Source: CAZWXH01 sp964637725
GTDB taxonomy: Bacteria > Bacillota_I > Bacilli_A > Erysipelotrichales > Coprobacillaceae
Assembly (NCBI GenBank): GCA_964637725.1
Contig: CAZWXH010000003.1
Span: forward strand, 1 to 43,973
Reading direction: 5' to 3'
Length of the DNA stretch: 43,973 nt
Shown: piece after piece, positions 22,772 through 32,700 of the stretch
Layout of the letters: every line of letters starts with the position of its first letter
How positions within the stretch are numbered: the stretch's first letter is position 1
Translations under genes and position numbers: made by a program
Notes under the pieces: generated by a model
Told to the model about the DNA's origin: nothing
Seen by the model: the letters and a program-made list of their open reading frames with translations, nothing else
The model's database searches: none

Positions 22772-24232
22772 TTAAAATCTTCCGCCACCGGCCCAATGTC
22801 TTGAATAGTATGAACTATTTAAACTATCAGTAGTGACAGTTTTTCCTGACGATGGAGCATGAACGAATCTACCTCCGCCGATATAAATACCAACGTGTGA
22901 AATTCCTCTTCCACCAGTTGTTCCACTAAAGAACACTAAGTCTCCAGTTTTTAATTCAGATTTAGAGATTCTCTTAGAAGCACTAAACTGAGCACCAGAA
23001 GTACGTGGAATTGATTTTCCATTTTGTCTATAAGCCCATGAAGTTAATCCAGAACAGTCAAATTTGTTTGGTCCAGATGCTCCATAAACATATCTACTTC
23101 CAACACGGCTTAATGCTGTAGCAGCAACACCCGCATTACTTGGAATCGGATTTTCAACTTTAACACTTAAAGTTTTACTTGAACTATTTCCAGCTGCATC
23201 TGTTACAGAATAGCTTACAGAATAACTTCCAGCTTTTCCAGCATTTACAGAACTAGAAATACTAACTTTTGAAGTAATGTCACCATCTTTGTTATCAACA
23301 GCGCTTCTTAAATATGACTTAGCATCGAAACTATTACCAGTTGTAAGAGTTACAGAAGACTTAGACAAATTAATATTAGCACCACTAATATCTTTAACAA
23401 CAGTGTTTAACACACCTTTAGATTCATTACCAGCAGAGTCTACTGCTGTAATATTTAATGTCTTAGATTCTAATTTCTTTGTATCAACAGTACCATCAAT
23501 TTTAATATCAGTTACAGTAGAATCAAAGTTATCACTAATCTTTACAAATTGTGTATAATCAAATTTTGAACCATAATCAACAGTTACATTTTCACCATTT
23601 ACATAATTGAAAACTGGAGCAGTTGTATCAGAAACAAAGAATTCATAAGTTTTACTTTTTGTATTCCCTGCATTATCAGATACAGTTAAATTAATTGCTT
23701 GAGTTCCCATTTGTGTTGTATCAAGCGCAGCGCTTGCTTCAATAAATGGTGTAACATCACCATCAACATTATCAGTTGCATGAATGTATTGTGCAATATC
23801 ATTACTTCCATTAACTTCAACATCAACAACATATCCACTATTCTTTCCTACTGGAGTTAATTCAGGAGCAGTTTTATCAACCACCTCTACTTTTACCTCT
23901 TTTGTAATTGTATTTGAGAATAAGTCTGTTGCAGTTATCTCAACGTTATAAATACCTAATTGATTTGCATCATAAGATTTATCATTGAATTGAACATCTA
24001 AAGCGTCTAGTGAATCACGATTATCCGAAATCGCAAACATAGTTTTATCAAGTTTTGTTCCATAAAGAACTTCAATTTTATTTGACTCAATTACAGGAGC
24101 TTCCTTATCAACCGCAGCATATCCTACCAAACCAAATGTTGAAATACACAACAATGGAATGAACATAGCTTTACGCTTAATAACTTGATCATGTAAATTT
24201 TCTAATAAATTAGTCTTAATATTACTTTCCAT
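22772..24232 (-). CDS. Secreted NlpC/P60 cell-wall hydrolase with Ig-like repeats
   Basis: Probable peptidoglycan endopeptidase (family C40) acting at the cell surface. The 486-residue protein has a basic N-terminus then a hydrophobic segment (about 24-40, FIPLLCISTFGLVGYAA) acting as signal peptide or anchor. Four Ig-like/DUF5011-type domains follow at about 43-122, 123-204, 205-283 and 286-361, each with an A-x-D-x-x-G-N type strand. The C40 domain (about 365-486) has catalytic C393 (DCSGL), H446 (SHVGIY) and H458 (FVHAPS). The start chosen is preceded by AAAGGAGG; an upstream start at 24298 would place the promoter inside the gene. It is a single-gene unit. The exact bond cut is not evident. 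Confidence 0.92.
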   Translation of the reverse strand: MESNIKTNLLENLHDQVIKRKAMFIPLLCISTFGLVGYAAVDKEAPVIESNKIEVLYGTKLDKTMFAISDNRDSLDALDVQFNDKSYDANQLGIYNVEITATDLFSNTITKEVKVEVVDKTAPELTPVGKNSGYVVDVEVNGSNDIAQYIHATDNVDGDVTPFIEASAALDTTQMGTQAINLTVSDNAGNTKSKTYEFFVSDTTAPVFNYVNGENVTVDYGSKFDYTQFVKISDNFDSTVTDIKIDGTVDTKKLESKTLNITAVDSAGNESKGVLNTVVKDISGANINLSKSSVTLTTGNSFDAKSYLRSAVDNKDGDITSKVSISSSVNAGKAGSYSVSYSVTDAAGNSSSKTLSVKVENPIPSNAGVAATALSRVGSRYVYGASGPNKFDCSGLTSWAYRQNGKSIPRTSGAQFSASKRISKSELKTGDLVFFSGTTGGRGISHVGIYIGGGRFVHAPSSGKTVTTDSLNSSYYSRHWAGGGRF

Positions 24233-24266
24233 TCGTTTCCTCCTTTCAATAATATACCCACTTAGA

Positions 24267-24295
24267 ATTATAGTCCAATGTTCACAAAAAGTCCA
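24267..24295 (-). promoter_or_regulatory. Sigma-A type promoter of the NlpC/P60 gene
   Basis: TGGACT (24290-24295) and TATAAT (24267-24272) with a 17-base spacer on the minus strand. A direct repeat TGTGGA-N5-TGTGAA (24281-24297), similar to WalR boxes, overlaps the -35. Confidence 0.6.
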
Positions 24296-24300
24296 CAACT

Positions 24301-24321
24301 TTCTTAAGGAATTCTTAAGAA
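24301..24321. repeat. Perfect inverted repeat in a promoter-proximal gap
   Basis: TTCTTAAG, five bases, CTTAAGAA: eight perfect arms, just upstream of the NlpC/P60 promoter. It could be an operator; no T-tract makes it a terminator. The rest of 24322-24494 is very AT-rich with no other clear feature. Confidence 0.5.
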
Positions 24322-24494
24322 TTGAAAATTTTGTTGATTATATCAATATAATTTTAATTAATTTTTTTAATAAAATATGATATTTCAAGCAAAAAACACT
24401 TATATTACTCCAATTATTCACAAATAAAGTGCATTTTAGACATATATTTCTATGTTTTTTCATAATATAGAAGTATCAATGAAAGGAAAATAAT

Positions 24495-25007
24495 ATGATT
24501 ATCTACTTTTGTCTTTATTCTTTTATAGGATATCTTATGGAATCTTGCTATATTTCACTTTTTAAAAAGAGATTTGTATCTTCCGGATTACTTAAAGGTC
24601 CTTACATCCCTTTATATGGAATTGGCGGAATTATATTAATAGGACTATCTCCATACCTAAAACAATCTATTATTCTTTGTTTGTTTGTAGGAGGACTATC
24701 AATGACTATTCTAGAATATATAACAAGTCTTTATATAGAAAAAGTGTTTCATACGAAGTGTTGGAATTATTCACATCATATCGGAAATTTTCAAGGACGC
24801 ATATGTATCGGTTATTATTTGATGTGGTCATGTTTAAGTTTGTTATTTATTATTTATATTCATCCTTTTATTTCATTATATATTCCCCGTAATATTTTTA
24901 CTTTATTAATAAGTTTGCTAATAATTCTATTTATTATCAAAGACACAATTAATAAACTAAATAAGAAAAGAAAAATTTTATTAATAGGAAAAGAGAGTTC
25001 GATATAG
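24495..25007 (+). CDS. CmpB-type putative ABC-transporter membrane protein
   Basis: A 170-residue integral membrane protein of the PF06541 (ABC_trans_CmpB, DUF1113) type. Family marks are GLLKGPYIPLYGIGG (31-45) and the later segment EKVFHTKCWNYSHHIGNFQGRICIGY, where the W-[DN]-Y-S and N-x-x-G pattern is typical. About four to five hydrophobic spans are visible, with a basic C-terminal tail. No ATP-binding partner adjoins it, so the transporter label is nominal and its function is unknown. The ATG follows GAAAGGAAAATAAT. Its stop codon lies in the loop of a terminator hairpin. Confidence 0.75.
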   Translation: MIIYFCLYSFIGYLMESCYISLFKKRFVSSGLLKGPYIPLYGIGGIILIGLSPYLKQSIILCLFVGGLSMTILEYITSLYIEKVFHTKCWNYSHHIGNFQGRICIGYYLMWSCLSLLFIIYIHPFISLYIPRNIFTLLISLLIILFIIKDTINKLNKKRKILLIGKESSI

Positions 25008-25018
25008 AACTCTCTTTT
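24989..25018. terminator. Bidirectional terminator between CmpB-type gene and livF
   Basis: Twelve-base perfect stem AAAAGAGAGTTC / GAACTCTCTTTT with a six-base loop; T-rich on the plus side, and T-rich on the minus side too, serving two convergent genes. Confidence 0.9.
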
Positions 25019-25020
25019 CT

Positions 25021-25722
25021 TTAACCTAAATAAGCTTCTCTTACTTTAGGATTACTTGCGACTTGATCAGCATCTCCAGAAACAGTTATATTTCCCGTTT
25101 CTAAGACATAAGCACGATTTGCGATAGATAATGCCTTATTAGCATTTTGTTCAACTAAAAGGACTGTAACACCGTCCTCCTTATTTATCTCTTGAATGAT
25201 CTTAAAGATTTCACTCACTAAGATTGGTGATAATCCCATTGAAGGTTCATCTAGCAATAATAATTTTGGTTTAGACATTAAAGCCCTTCCCATTGCTAAC
25301 ATTTGTTGTTCTCCACCAGATAAAGTACCAGCTAATTGATTTTTTCTTTCCTTAAGACGAGGAAATCTTTGATAGACTTTCTCTAAATCATGAGAAATCT
25401 TACTATCAGTACGTAAATAAGCACCCATTTCAAGATTATCTTGAACTGTTAATTGTGCAAATATTCTTCTTCCTTCAGGAACTTGTGCTAATCCTCTTGC
25501 AATAATCTTATGAGCAGGAGTTTTTGTAATATCATTATCTAAAAACGAAATAACTCCATCAGTTGTTTTAATAAGTCCACTAATAGCATGCATTATAGAT
25601 GTCTTACCAGCTCCATTAGCTCCTATTAATGCAACAATTTCTCCCTCATTAACTTCAAAAGAAACACTCTTTATAGCATTAATAACACCATAATGTACAT
25701 TTATATTCTCTACTTTTAACAT
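25021..25722 (-). CDS. livF: Branched-chain amino-acid ABC transporter ATP-binding protein LivF
   Basis: One of two ATPases powering leucine/isoleucine/valine-type uptake. The 233-residue protein has Walker A GANGAGKT (34-41), the Q-loop region with AQVPEGRRIFAQLTV, signature LSGGEQQML and Walker B LLLLDEPS. The VPEGRRIF segment is specific to LivF. It follows livG by 12 bases and is the last gene of the liv operon, ending in the bidirectional terminator. Substrate range could include other hydrophobic amino acids or amides. Confidence 0.95.
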   Translation of the reverse strand: MLKVENINVHYGVINAIKSVSFEVNEGEIVALIGANGAGKTSIMHAISGLIKTTDGVISFLDNDITKTPAHKIIARGLAQVPEGRRIFAQLTVQDNLEMGAYLRTDSKISHDLEKVYQRFPRLKERKNQLAGTLSGGEQQMLAMGRALMSKPKLLLLDEPSMGLSPILVSEIFKIIQEINKEDGVTVLLVEQNANKALSIANRAYVLETGNITVSGDADQVASNPKVREAYLG

Positions 25723-25734
25723 TTGTGTTCCTCC

Positions 25735-26499
25735 CTACTCATCATTTCCAAGATATGCTGCAACAACATCTGGATTATTTTGTATTTCATCTGGTGTCCC
25801 AAATGCAAGCACAGTTCCAAAGTTTAAAACAGCAATCTTTTCACATATCCCCATAACTAGTTTCATATCATGTTCTATTAATAAAATAGCAATTGAAAAC
25901 TTTTCTCTAACAATCTTAATAGTTTCCATTAACTCAGCTGTTTCAGTTGGATTCATTCCTGCTGCTGGTTCATCCAACAACAATAATTTAGGAGAAGTTG
26001 CTAATGCTCTGGCAATTTCTAGCTTTCTTTGTTTTCCGTATGGAAGATTTTTTGCCTTTGCTTGAGCAAAACTATCAAGATCAAAAACTCTTAGTAAACT
26101 TAATGCCATTTCCTCAATAGCTTCTTCTCCTTTAAAATACTTTGGAGAGTGCAAAATAGAAGAAAAGAAACTATAATTTTGAGAATGATGTAACCCGACT
26201 TTTACATTATCAATAACACTCATATCTTTAAATAAACGAATATTTTGAAAAGTTCTCGCAATCCCAAATTGTGTAATCTGAGTTGGTGACATTTTGATTA
26301 ATGATTTATTATCAAATGTAATTTGACCACTTGTAGGTTTATATACTCCAGTTAATAAGTTAAAAACAGTTGTTTTTCCTGCACCATTAGGACCAATAAG
26401 ACCATAAAGTTGGTTTTTATCAATCTCAAAATTAAACTCATCAACTGCTTTTAAACCCCCAAATTGAATACCCAATCCTTCGGCTTTTAATAGAGTCAT
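25735..26499 (-). CDS. livG: Branched-chain amino-acid ABC transporter ATP-binding protein LivG
   Basis: Second ATPase of the Liv transporter. The 254-residue protein has Walker A GPNGAGKT (36-43), GIARTFQNIRLF (Q-loop), the variant signature LPYGKQRKLEIARAL and Walker B LLLLDEPAAGMNPTET, with HDM switch histidine. RTFQNIRLF and AAGMNP are typical of LivG. Its ATG overlaps the livM stop codon by one base (TAATG), so the two are coupled. Confidence 0.95.
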   Translation of the reverse strand: MTLLKAEGLGIQFGGLKAVDEFNFEIDKNQLYGLIGPNGAGKTTVFNLLTGVYKPTSGQITFDNKSLIKMSPTQITQFGIARTFQNIRLFKDMSVIDNVKVGLHHSQNYSFFSSILHSPKYFKGEEAIEEMALSLLRVFDLDSFAQAKAKNLPYGKQRKLEIARALATSPKLLLLDEPAAGMNPTETAELMETIKIVREKFSIAILLIEHDMKLVMGICEKIAVLNFGTVLAFGTPDEIQNNPDVVAAYLGNDE

Positions 26500-27443
26500 T
26501 ATTCTGCCACCTCCTTAGAAACTTTTTTCTTCATGAACTTCGCTTTAATTGAAGGCATAAGATTCTTTTCTTTAATAATCATTGCGGCTATTAAGACAAT
26601 CGCGTAAAGTAACATACGATATTCAGAAAAAGCACGCAAATATTCAGGTAAGACAGTTAATACAATGGCAGCAATAACTGATCCTTTTAAGCTTCCTAAT
26701 CCCCCTAATACAACCATAACCAATATTTCAACTGATTTGTTATAATCGAATACTTTAGGAATTAAAATCGTAATATAGTGAGCATATAACCCTCCTGCTA
26801 GTCCAGCAAAAAATGCAGAAATAGAAAATGCTAAAATTTTATAGTAAGATGTTGGGACTCCCGCTAACTCACTTGCTGTTTCATCTTCACGGATTGATAT
26901 AATAGCACGACCATGGCGAGATTTTACAATTGAATAAATAACATAAATCGTAATGACGGCAGAAATAAAAACAGCTGTAAAGTCAGTATTCATAGGAATA
27001 CCCATTAACCCTTTTGCTCCATTAGTAATTCCAAGATTTAGCATAATAACACGAATAATCTCATTAAATGCTAAAGTGATAATACATAAATAATCCCCTT
27101 TTAATCTTAAAGTAGGAATACCTATGATTAATCCTATTAAAGCTGCAACTAAAGCACCGATAAATAAGTTAATAATAAAAGGAAATCCTAAGTAAATACT
27201 ACACAACGCAGAAACATATGCTCCTACTGACATAAAACCGGCATGACCTAATGTTAATTGCCCTAAATAACCACTAGCAAGATTTAAACTTGTTGCCAGA
27301 ACAATATTAATACCAGCAGTAACCATAATCCCTGACCAATAACCACTAATGATTCCTGAACTCATAAAAAATGTTAACAAACCATAGATTCCTAAAGCTA
27401 AAACGAATGAAAGTATAAATTGTTGAATTTGTTTTTTCTTCAT
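26499..27443 (-). CDS. livM: Branched-chain amino-acid ABC transporter permease LivM
   Basis: Inner-membrane permease of the Liv transporter, 314 residues with about eight to ten hydrophobic spans. Family segments are ASGYLGQLTLGHAGFMSVGAY (57-77, in part), the LRLKGDYLCIITLAFNEIIR loop that contacts the ATPase, and VLGGLGSLKGSV. The N-terminal span starts after MKKKQIQQ. It lies nine bases after livH and is coupled to livG. Confidence 0.95.
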   Translation of the reverse strand: MKKKQIQQFILSFVLALGIYGLLTFFMSSGIISGYWSGIMVTAGINIVLATSLNLASGYLGQLTLGHAGFMSVGAYVSALCSIYLGFPFIINLFIGALVAALIGLIIGIPTLRLKGDYLCIITLAFNEIIRVIMLNLGITNGAKGLMGIPMNTDFTAVFISAVITIYVIYSIVKSRHGRAIISIREDETASELAGVPTSYYKILAFSISAFFAGLAGGLYAHYITILIPKVFDYNKSVEILVMVVLGGLGSLKGSVIAAIVLTVLPEYLRAFSEYRMLLYAIVLIAAMIIKEKNLMPSIKAKFMKKKVSKEVAE

Positions 27444-27452
27444 ATTATCTAC

Positions 27453-28328
27453 CTACACTTTCTCTCTAATGTTCTTGCCAAATAACCCAGCAGGTTTCAC
27501 CAGTAAAATAAAGATTAATATTCCAAATACTACTGCATCAGAAAACGCAGAAGAAATATAAGAAATCGTTATTGACTCAGCAACCCCAATAATCAAGCCA
27601 CCAATCATCGCTCCTGGAACATTACCAATCCCACCTAATACAGCAGCAATAAACGCTTTAATACCTAGCATTGCTCCGATATAAGGATTAATCAATGAAT
27701 AACTCATACCATATATAATTCCAGCAATAGCTCCTAATCCAGAACCAATTGCAAATGTCATAGAAATAGTATTGTTGACATTAATACCCATAAGTTCTGC
27801 GGCACCTTTATCCTCACTTACTGCACGCATTGCTTTTCCTAACTTTGTTTTATTTATAAAGAAAAGTAACAACATCGTACAAACTGCTGTAATAATCAAT
27901 GATAATAATGATACATATGTAATTTTAGCACCAAAAAAACTGATTGATCCACTTGGTAAAAAATTAGGAAATGTTACAGAAGCAGAACCAAATATTATTA
28001 AGAAAACATTTTGTAACAAATAACTAACACCAATAGCTGTAATCAATACCGATAAACTACCACTATTTCTTAATGGCTTATAAGCGATTTTTTCAGTTAT
28101 AACACCTAAAATGGCACAACCAGCAATCGCAACAATAACACTTACTACAACTGGCATCCCTAGCATTACACTTACTACAAAGGCTAAATAGGCACCAACC
28201 ATAATAATCTCACCATGAGCAAAATTAATCATTTTTGCAATTCCATAAACCATTGTATAGCCAATAGCAACAAGAGCATACATACCCCCAGTACTCAAAC
28301 CATTAATGATTTGTGTAATAAAATCCAT
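27453..28328 (-). CDS. livH: Branched-chain amino-acid ABC transporter permease LivH
   Basis: Inner-membrane permease pairing with LivM. The 291-residue protein starts MDFITQIINGLSTGGMYALVAIG and contains GYTMVYGIAKMINFAHGEIIM, the RAVSEDKGAAELMGIN coupling loop and AVLGGIGNVPGAMIGG, all typical of LivH. About eight spans are visible. The ATG follows AGAGGGAGGATTTT. A hairpin with T-tract separates it from livJ, which should make the binding protein more abundant than the membrane parts. Confidence 0.95.
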   Translation of the reverse strand: MDFITQIINGLSTGGMYALVAIGYTMVYGIAKMINFAHGEIIMVGAYLAFVVSVMLGMPVVVSVIVAIAGCAILGVITEKIAYKPLRNSGSLSVLITAIGVSYLLQNVFLIIFGSASVTFPNFLPSGSISFFGAKITYVSLLSLIITAVCTMLLLFFINKTKLGKAMRAVSEDKGAAELMGINVNNTISMTFAIGSGLGAIAGIIYGMSYSLINPYIGAMLGIKAFIAAVLGGIGNVPGAMIGGLIIGVAESITISYISSAFSDAVVFGILIFILLVKPAGLFGKNIREKV

Positions 28329-28347
28329 AAAATCCTCCCTCTTTCCA

Positions 28348-28377
28348 TAAAAAATAAAGGAGAAGAATCTCCTCTAT
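28348..28377 (-). terminator. Attenuator-like hairpin between livJ and livH
   Basis: Minus-strand stem ATAGAGGAGA / TCTCCTTTAT (28354-28377, one G-U pair), short loop, then TTTTTTA. It likely stops part of the transcripts leaving livJ. Confidence 0.7.
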
Positions 28378-28386
28378 CTTTCTTCG

Positions 28387-29529
28387 TTAATCTAAATAAC
28401 TATACTTTCCTTCTTTAATTGTTTTAATAACTAAATCTTTAGTAGGGTTATGTTGTTCATCATATTGGAAGTTCCCTGTAATTCCAGTATAATTAGTTTT
28501 TTCTAAAGCAGCATTCACCTTTTCAGGATCAGTACTTCCAGCTGCTTCAATCGCTTTAATTAAAACCATAGTTGCATCATAAGCCATTGTACCAAACATA
28601 TTTGTCTCTGAATTATATTTTGCTTTATAAGCTTTTACATAATTTTTAATAGGTTCAACTGTGTCATCAAAAGTATTTGTATAATAAGCACCATTAAAGA
28701 TTGTTTTATCAACACCCTTAACTTCTAACACACCATCCCAACCATCAGTTCCTAAGAAAGTTCCATTGAAACCAGAGTCTTTAAATTGTTTAACAATTGT
28801 TGCAATAACTTCATAATAATCAGGAATATAAACAGTATCAGCACCAGAGTTCATAACTTTAGTAATAAAAGTTTTAAAGTCTTTAGTTTCAGCAGTATAT
28901 TTTTCTTGAACAACAATTTCTGATTTGTTTTTATTTGCTTCATCAACAAAAGAATCTGTACATCCAATACTATAATCACTATCACTATTTGTTAAGATAG
29001 CAATCTTACTTGCTTTAATTGTTCCATCTCCTACTTTAGAAGCGATAAATTGTCCTCCATGAGAGTCATTAGAACAAGTTCTAAAGAAGTTTGGTTTTGT
29101 TTTTCCATCACTATTTAATGTAACTTTATCTCCAGAAGCACTAGAAGAAACAATTGGTGTCATTTTTGCTTGTGAAGCAGTTCCAACTGCTAAACTTTCA
29201 CCTGTTAAAACAGGACCAACAATTCCTACTACACCTTCTCCTACTAATTTGTTATAAGCATTAATCGCTTGTGTTTCATCACCCGCAGAATCTTCTTTAA
29301 TAAGTTCAATCTTGTACTTAGCACCTTCTGACTTATTATAATCTTCAATCGCTAATTCAATCGAATTTGCAACTGGTATACCATAAGTAGAAGTCTTTCC
29401 TGTTGTTGGACCAACAAATCCAATTTTAATTGTATCCCCTTCTTTGCCACCACTCGCAGGTTTATCTCCACCACAAGCCGCTAACATACTTGCACATGCA
29501 ACACATGCCAAAATCTTCTTATAATTCAT
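28387..29529 (-). CDS. livJ: Branched-chain amino-acid binding lipoprotein LivJ
   Basis: Extracellular solute-binding lipoprotein (peripheral-binding-protein type I fold) that delivers branched-chain or related amino acids to LivHM. The 380-residue protein has a lipoprotein signal ending in LAAC, with lipid-carrying C19, followed by GGDKPASGGKEG linker. Family segments are IKIGFVGPTTGKTSTYG, VVGIVGPVLTGESLAVG, PIVSSSASGD and FFRTCSNDSHGGQF. The ATG follows AAAAGGGGGAGAATATT, a very strong site. It is the first gene of the operon, with its own TTGACT/TATAAT promoter. Confidence 0.95.
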   Translation of the reverse strand: MNYKKILACVACASMLAACGGDKPASGGKEGDTIKIGFVGPTTGKTSTYGIPVANSIELAIEDYNKSEGAKYKIELIKEDSAGDETQAINAYNKLVGEGVVGIVGPVLTGESLAVGTASQAKMTPIVSSSASGDKVTLNSDGKTKPNFFRTCSNDSHGGQFIASKVGDGTIKASKIAILTNSDSDYSIGCTDSFVDEANKNKSEIVVQEKYTAETKDFKTFITKVMNSGADTVYIPDYYEVIATIVKQFKDSGFNGTFLGTDGWDGVLEVKGVDKTIFNGAYYTNTFDDTVEPIKNYVKAYKAKYNSETNMFGTMAYDATMVLIKAIEAAGSTDPEKVNAALEKTNYTGITGNFQYDEQHNPTKDLVIKTIKEGKYSYLD

Positions 29530-29572
29530 AATATTCTCCCCCTTTTATCATTTATTTAATAATATACATTCC

Positions 29573-29600
29573 ATTATACTAAACATTTCATACAAGTCAA
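29573..29600 (-). promoter_or_regulatory. Sigma-A type promoter of the liv operon
   Basis: TTGACT (29595-29600) and TATAAT (29573-29578) with a 16-base spacer on the minus strand. The leader of about 40 bases shows no T-box or riboswitch. Upstream 29601-29709 is AT-rich with nothing else recognisable. Confidence 0.85.
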
Positions 29601-29709
29601 CAAAAAAATTATCTATTTTTTCAAATAATCTAAAATTAACAAATAAATTTCGATTATAGATAAATATTCGTATTTTTTCTCTATATAAAAATACATTTAT
29701 TCTAAAGTG

Positions 29710-29758
29710 ATAATAAAAAACTGCCCTATTGTCAATTGTTTATACAACAAAGCAGTTT
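29710..29758 (-). terminator. Terminator of the FtsX-type exporter operon
   Basis: Minus-strand outer stem AAACTGC / GCAGTTT (29718-29758) enclosing a partly paired loop, followed by TTTTTTATT. Confidence 0.7.
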
Positions 29759-29768
29759 ATCTTTTATA

Positions 29769-32700
29769 CTATTCAATACTTTTTAACGATTCAACCATAT
29801 CAACTTTATTTAACACACGACGCATTGTAAAATTAATAAAGTAAGTAAATGCTAGTGTAATTAAAACAGCTAGAATATAATTTGAAAGATTAATAGACCT
29901 TACAAACATAGTAACCTCTAACTCAACTGTTCTAATAATAAATTGATGTAAGATGTATCCAAACAATGTTCCACATATTGAACCAATAATTGAGAGTAAG
30001 ATATTTTCTCTAAAGATATAGTCATAGACTTCCCTTCGTCTAAATCCTAAAACTTTAATAGTTGCTATTTCACTCTTTCTTTCTTGAATATTAATGTTAG
30101 TTAAATTATAAAGAACAATAAAATTCAATGCTCCTGCACATATAATTAAAATAACAATTACTATATCAATACTTTTCACTTGATCTTTGAATTCATCCCC
30201 CGCAATATTAGAATAAGAGACACTTCCAAAGTCTTTTTCTTTCATATATGTTTCAATACTTTTTTGACTTGACTCATTCATATTCTTTAAAGTCATAAAT
30301 GCATTATTGACTCTTAAATCATTACCCGTCAAACTTTCATATAAGTTTTGTGACATATAAATATAATTCATAAAATAGTTTTCCATTATACTTGAAACTT
30401 TTACATTATATTTTTGTCCTGATAATTCTACATCAATTGTATCATTAACACCTACATCTAGAAGTTCTGCTGTTTTTGCAGTTAAAACGATTCCATCATC
30501 ATCAAGCTTAATCTTATTTTGATTATAAAAATCATTAAACTCGATAAAATTCTTAATATTATCCATTGATTGATAAACAACCAATGAACCATATAAATCT
30601 TCTTTGTTCTTTAAAAGATTTATACTTTGTTCCAAAACATATTCAACATTACTGACTTCATCTCGTTTAAGCAGTTGACTTTGGTATTTCTTTGCATCTG
30701 TAAGAGAAACCTTATCTTCCAATCTCACTGTTGCATCATATTTCAAAATCTTTTCATATTGTAAGTCAGAGACTTGTGAAACAGATGATTTTATACCAAA
30801 TCCTGTAATTATCAATGCCGTACATCCAGCAATTCCTATAATTGACATTAAGAAACGTTTTTTATATCTAAATATATTTCGCATTGTAACTTTATAGTGG
30901 AAGGATAATTTTTTCCAAATAAACGTTATTTTTTCTAATAGAATACGTTTACCAAGTTTTGGTGCTTTTGGTCGCATCAGTGTTGCCGGCAAATGGTTTA
31001 GTTCTTCACTGCAGACAAACAGCGTTGCTATTAAAGTAACAAACACTGAAATAATGATTGTTAGTAAACTTACAGTCAAGCTTGAATAAATAAGAATAGG
31101 AGCATCAATTTGAAACAACATTAAATTATATAGATAATATATAATCCTTGGGAAAAATTGGGTTCCTATTACCATACCTAAAATACAGGCAAAGAAAGTA
31201 GCGAGTATAACATAAATAATATATTGCTTAATAATATCCCATTTACTGTATCCTAATGCACGTAACGTTCCACTTTGACCTCTTTGTTCTTCAACCATTC
31301 TTGTCATCGTTGTTAAAGAAACTAATGCTGATACAAGGAAGAACATAAGTGGGAAGATTGCTGCTATTGAAGCAATTGAATTCTTATTTGCTTCATAACT
31401 AGCGACACCTGTATTTTCATGCCATGTGAGAGTATAGAGTTTCCCTTTTGGAATATCATTTATTTTTTGTTTTGCATTTTGTATTTGTTGATGAGCATTA
31501 TCTAATTTTGCTTTCGATTCATTCAAAATATTATTGGTTTTCAATTCTTCTAGAGTAAGTTTATTCTCTTGTTGTTGTATTTGAAGCTTAGCCTTTTGAA
31601 GCTGCATATCAGCTTGGTTAAGTTGTGATAAACCACTAAGAGCAGCAGAAGTATTATCCAGCATACTTGTAATCGCATTTATATCTTTCACTAATGTTTC
31701 TATAGATGGCGGTGTTTGGGTCGGATTCTTTTGAAACTCTTCTAACTGTTTTTGATATTCTGCTAAATCTTTCTTTAACTGTTCAGATGATTGTTTAATT
31801 GCTGAAACAACAGTTTGACTTTCTTCATTAAGTGTTCCTTGTCCTTTTAAAAATTCTTCTTCTTTAGATGCTAAAGCTATTTTAGCATTTGTGAGTTGGA
31901 TTTTACCTTCTAATATTTTTTCATCAAATATGATTTTTGAATCATTATAAGTCTTTAAACCATCATTATACTCTTTTTGAGCATCATCAATTTTTGAAGA
32001 AGCATCATTTGTAAGTTTGTCATATAAATCACTCATACGTAATGATAGAAGACTTTTAATCTTAGAATTGACATGTTCTATATGATCATCATATTGATCA
32101 CTAAAGATATTAAACTCTTTAGCCCCTTTAACAGAAACAGTAACAACATTATATAAAACATCTTCTTCTCTTAAATCATTAAGATCTTTTGGCATCGCCA
32201 AATGAGCATTCCCTTGTGTTAATATTTCAATATATCCTGCATTTGTTCCATCACCAAGAGTATTTGTTCCTCTTTCGGTCTTAGAAATATATCGTGCATC
32301 ATTAATAATCCCTACAACTGTAAATGTCTTCTCTCCTTGAAGATTAGATATTTCAATCTTGTCACCTACGCGAGTTCCATCTTTAGACAATTGTTCATCT
32401 ATAACACATTCATCATCTTTGGTTGGATATTTTCCTTTTACCAAATCAGGATGATTAATCATTTGATTATCAAACTTCTTTGCAGTATAAACATTAATAC
32501 CTTCTAATTTACCATTACGAATCATCTGAGCATCAAATTGATACGCATACTCTAATTTATCAATACCTTCAATATCTTTGATTTTATTTATATCTTCTTC
32601 ACTAAATCCTAACGAAGAAATATAAGTCAAATCAGAAAAAGTGTTTTCATCTAAATAGGCATCAACAGAATTCATCATTGTCCCTGGTGTATTTCTCAAC

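Noticed and set aside
24455..24494. CATAATATA before the CmpB-type gene as a sigma-E or sigma-K promoter
   Set aside because: The match is short and lies in an extremely AT-rich gap where such strings are expected by chance; the gene has no sporulation signature.
29530..29768. Search for a T-box, riboswitch or small gene in the gap upstream of livJ
   Set aside because: Apart from the promoter and the exporter terminator, I see no conserved leader motif and no coding frame with a ribosome site.
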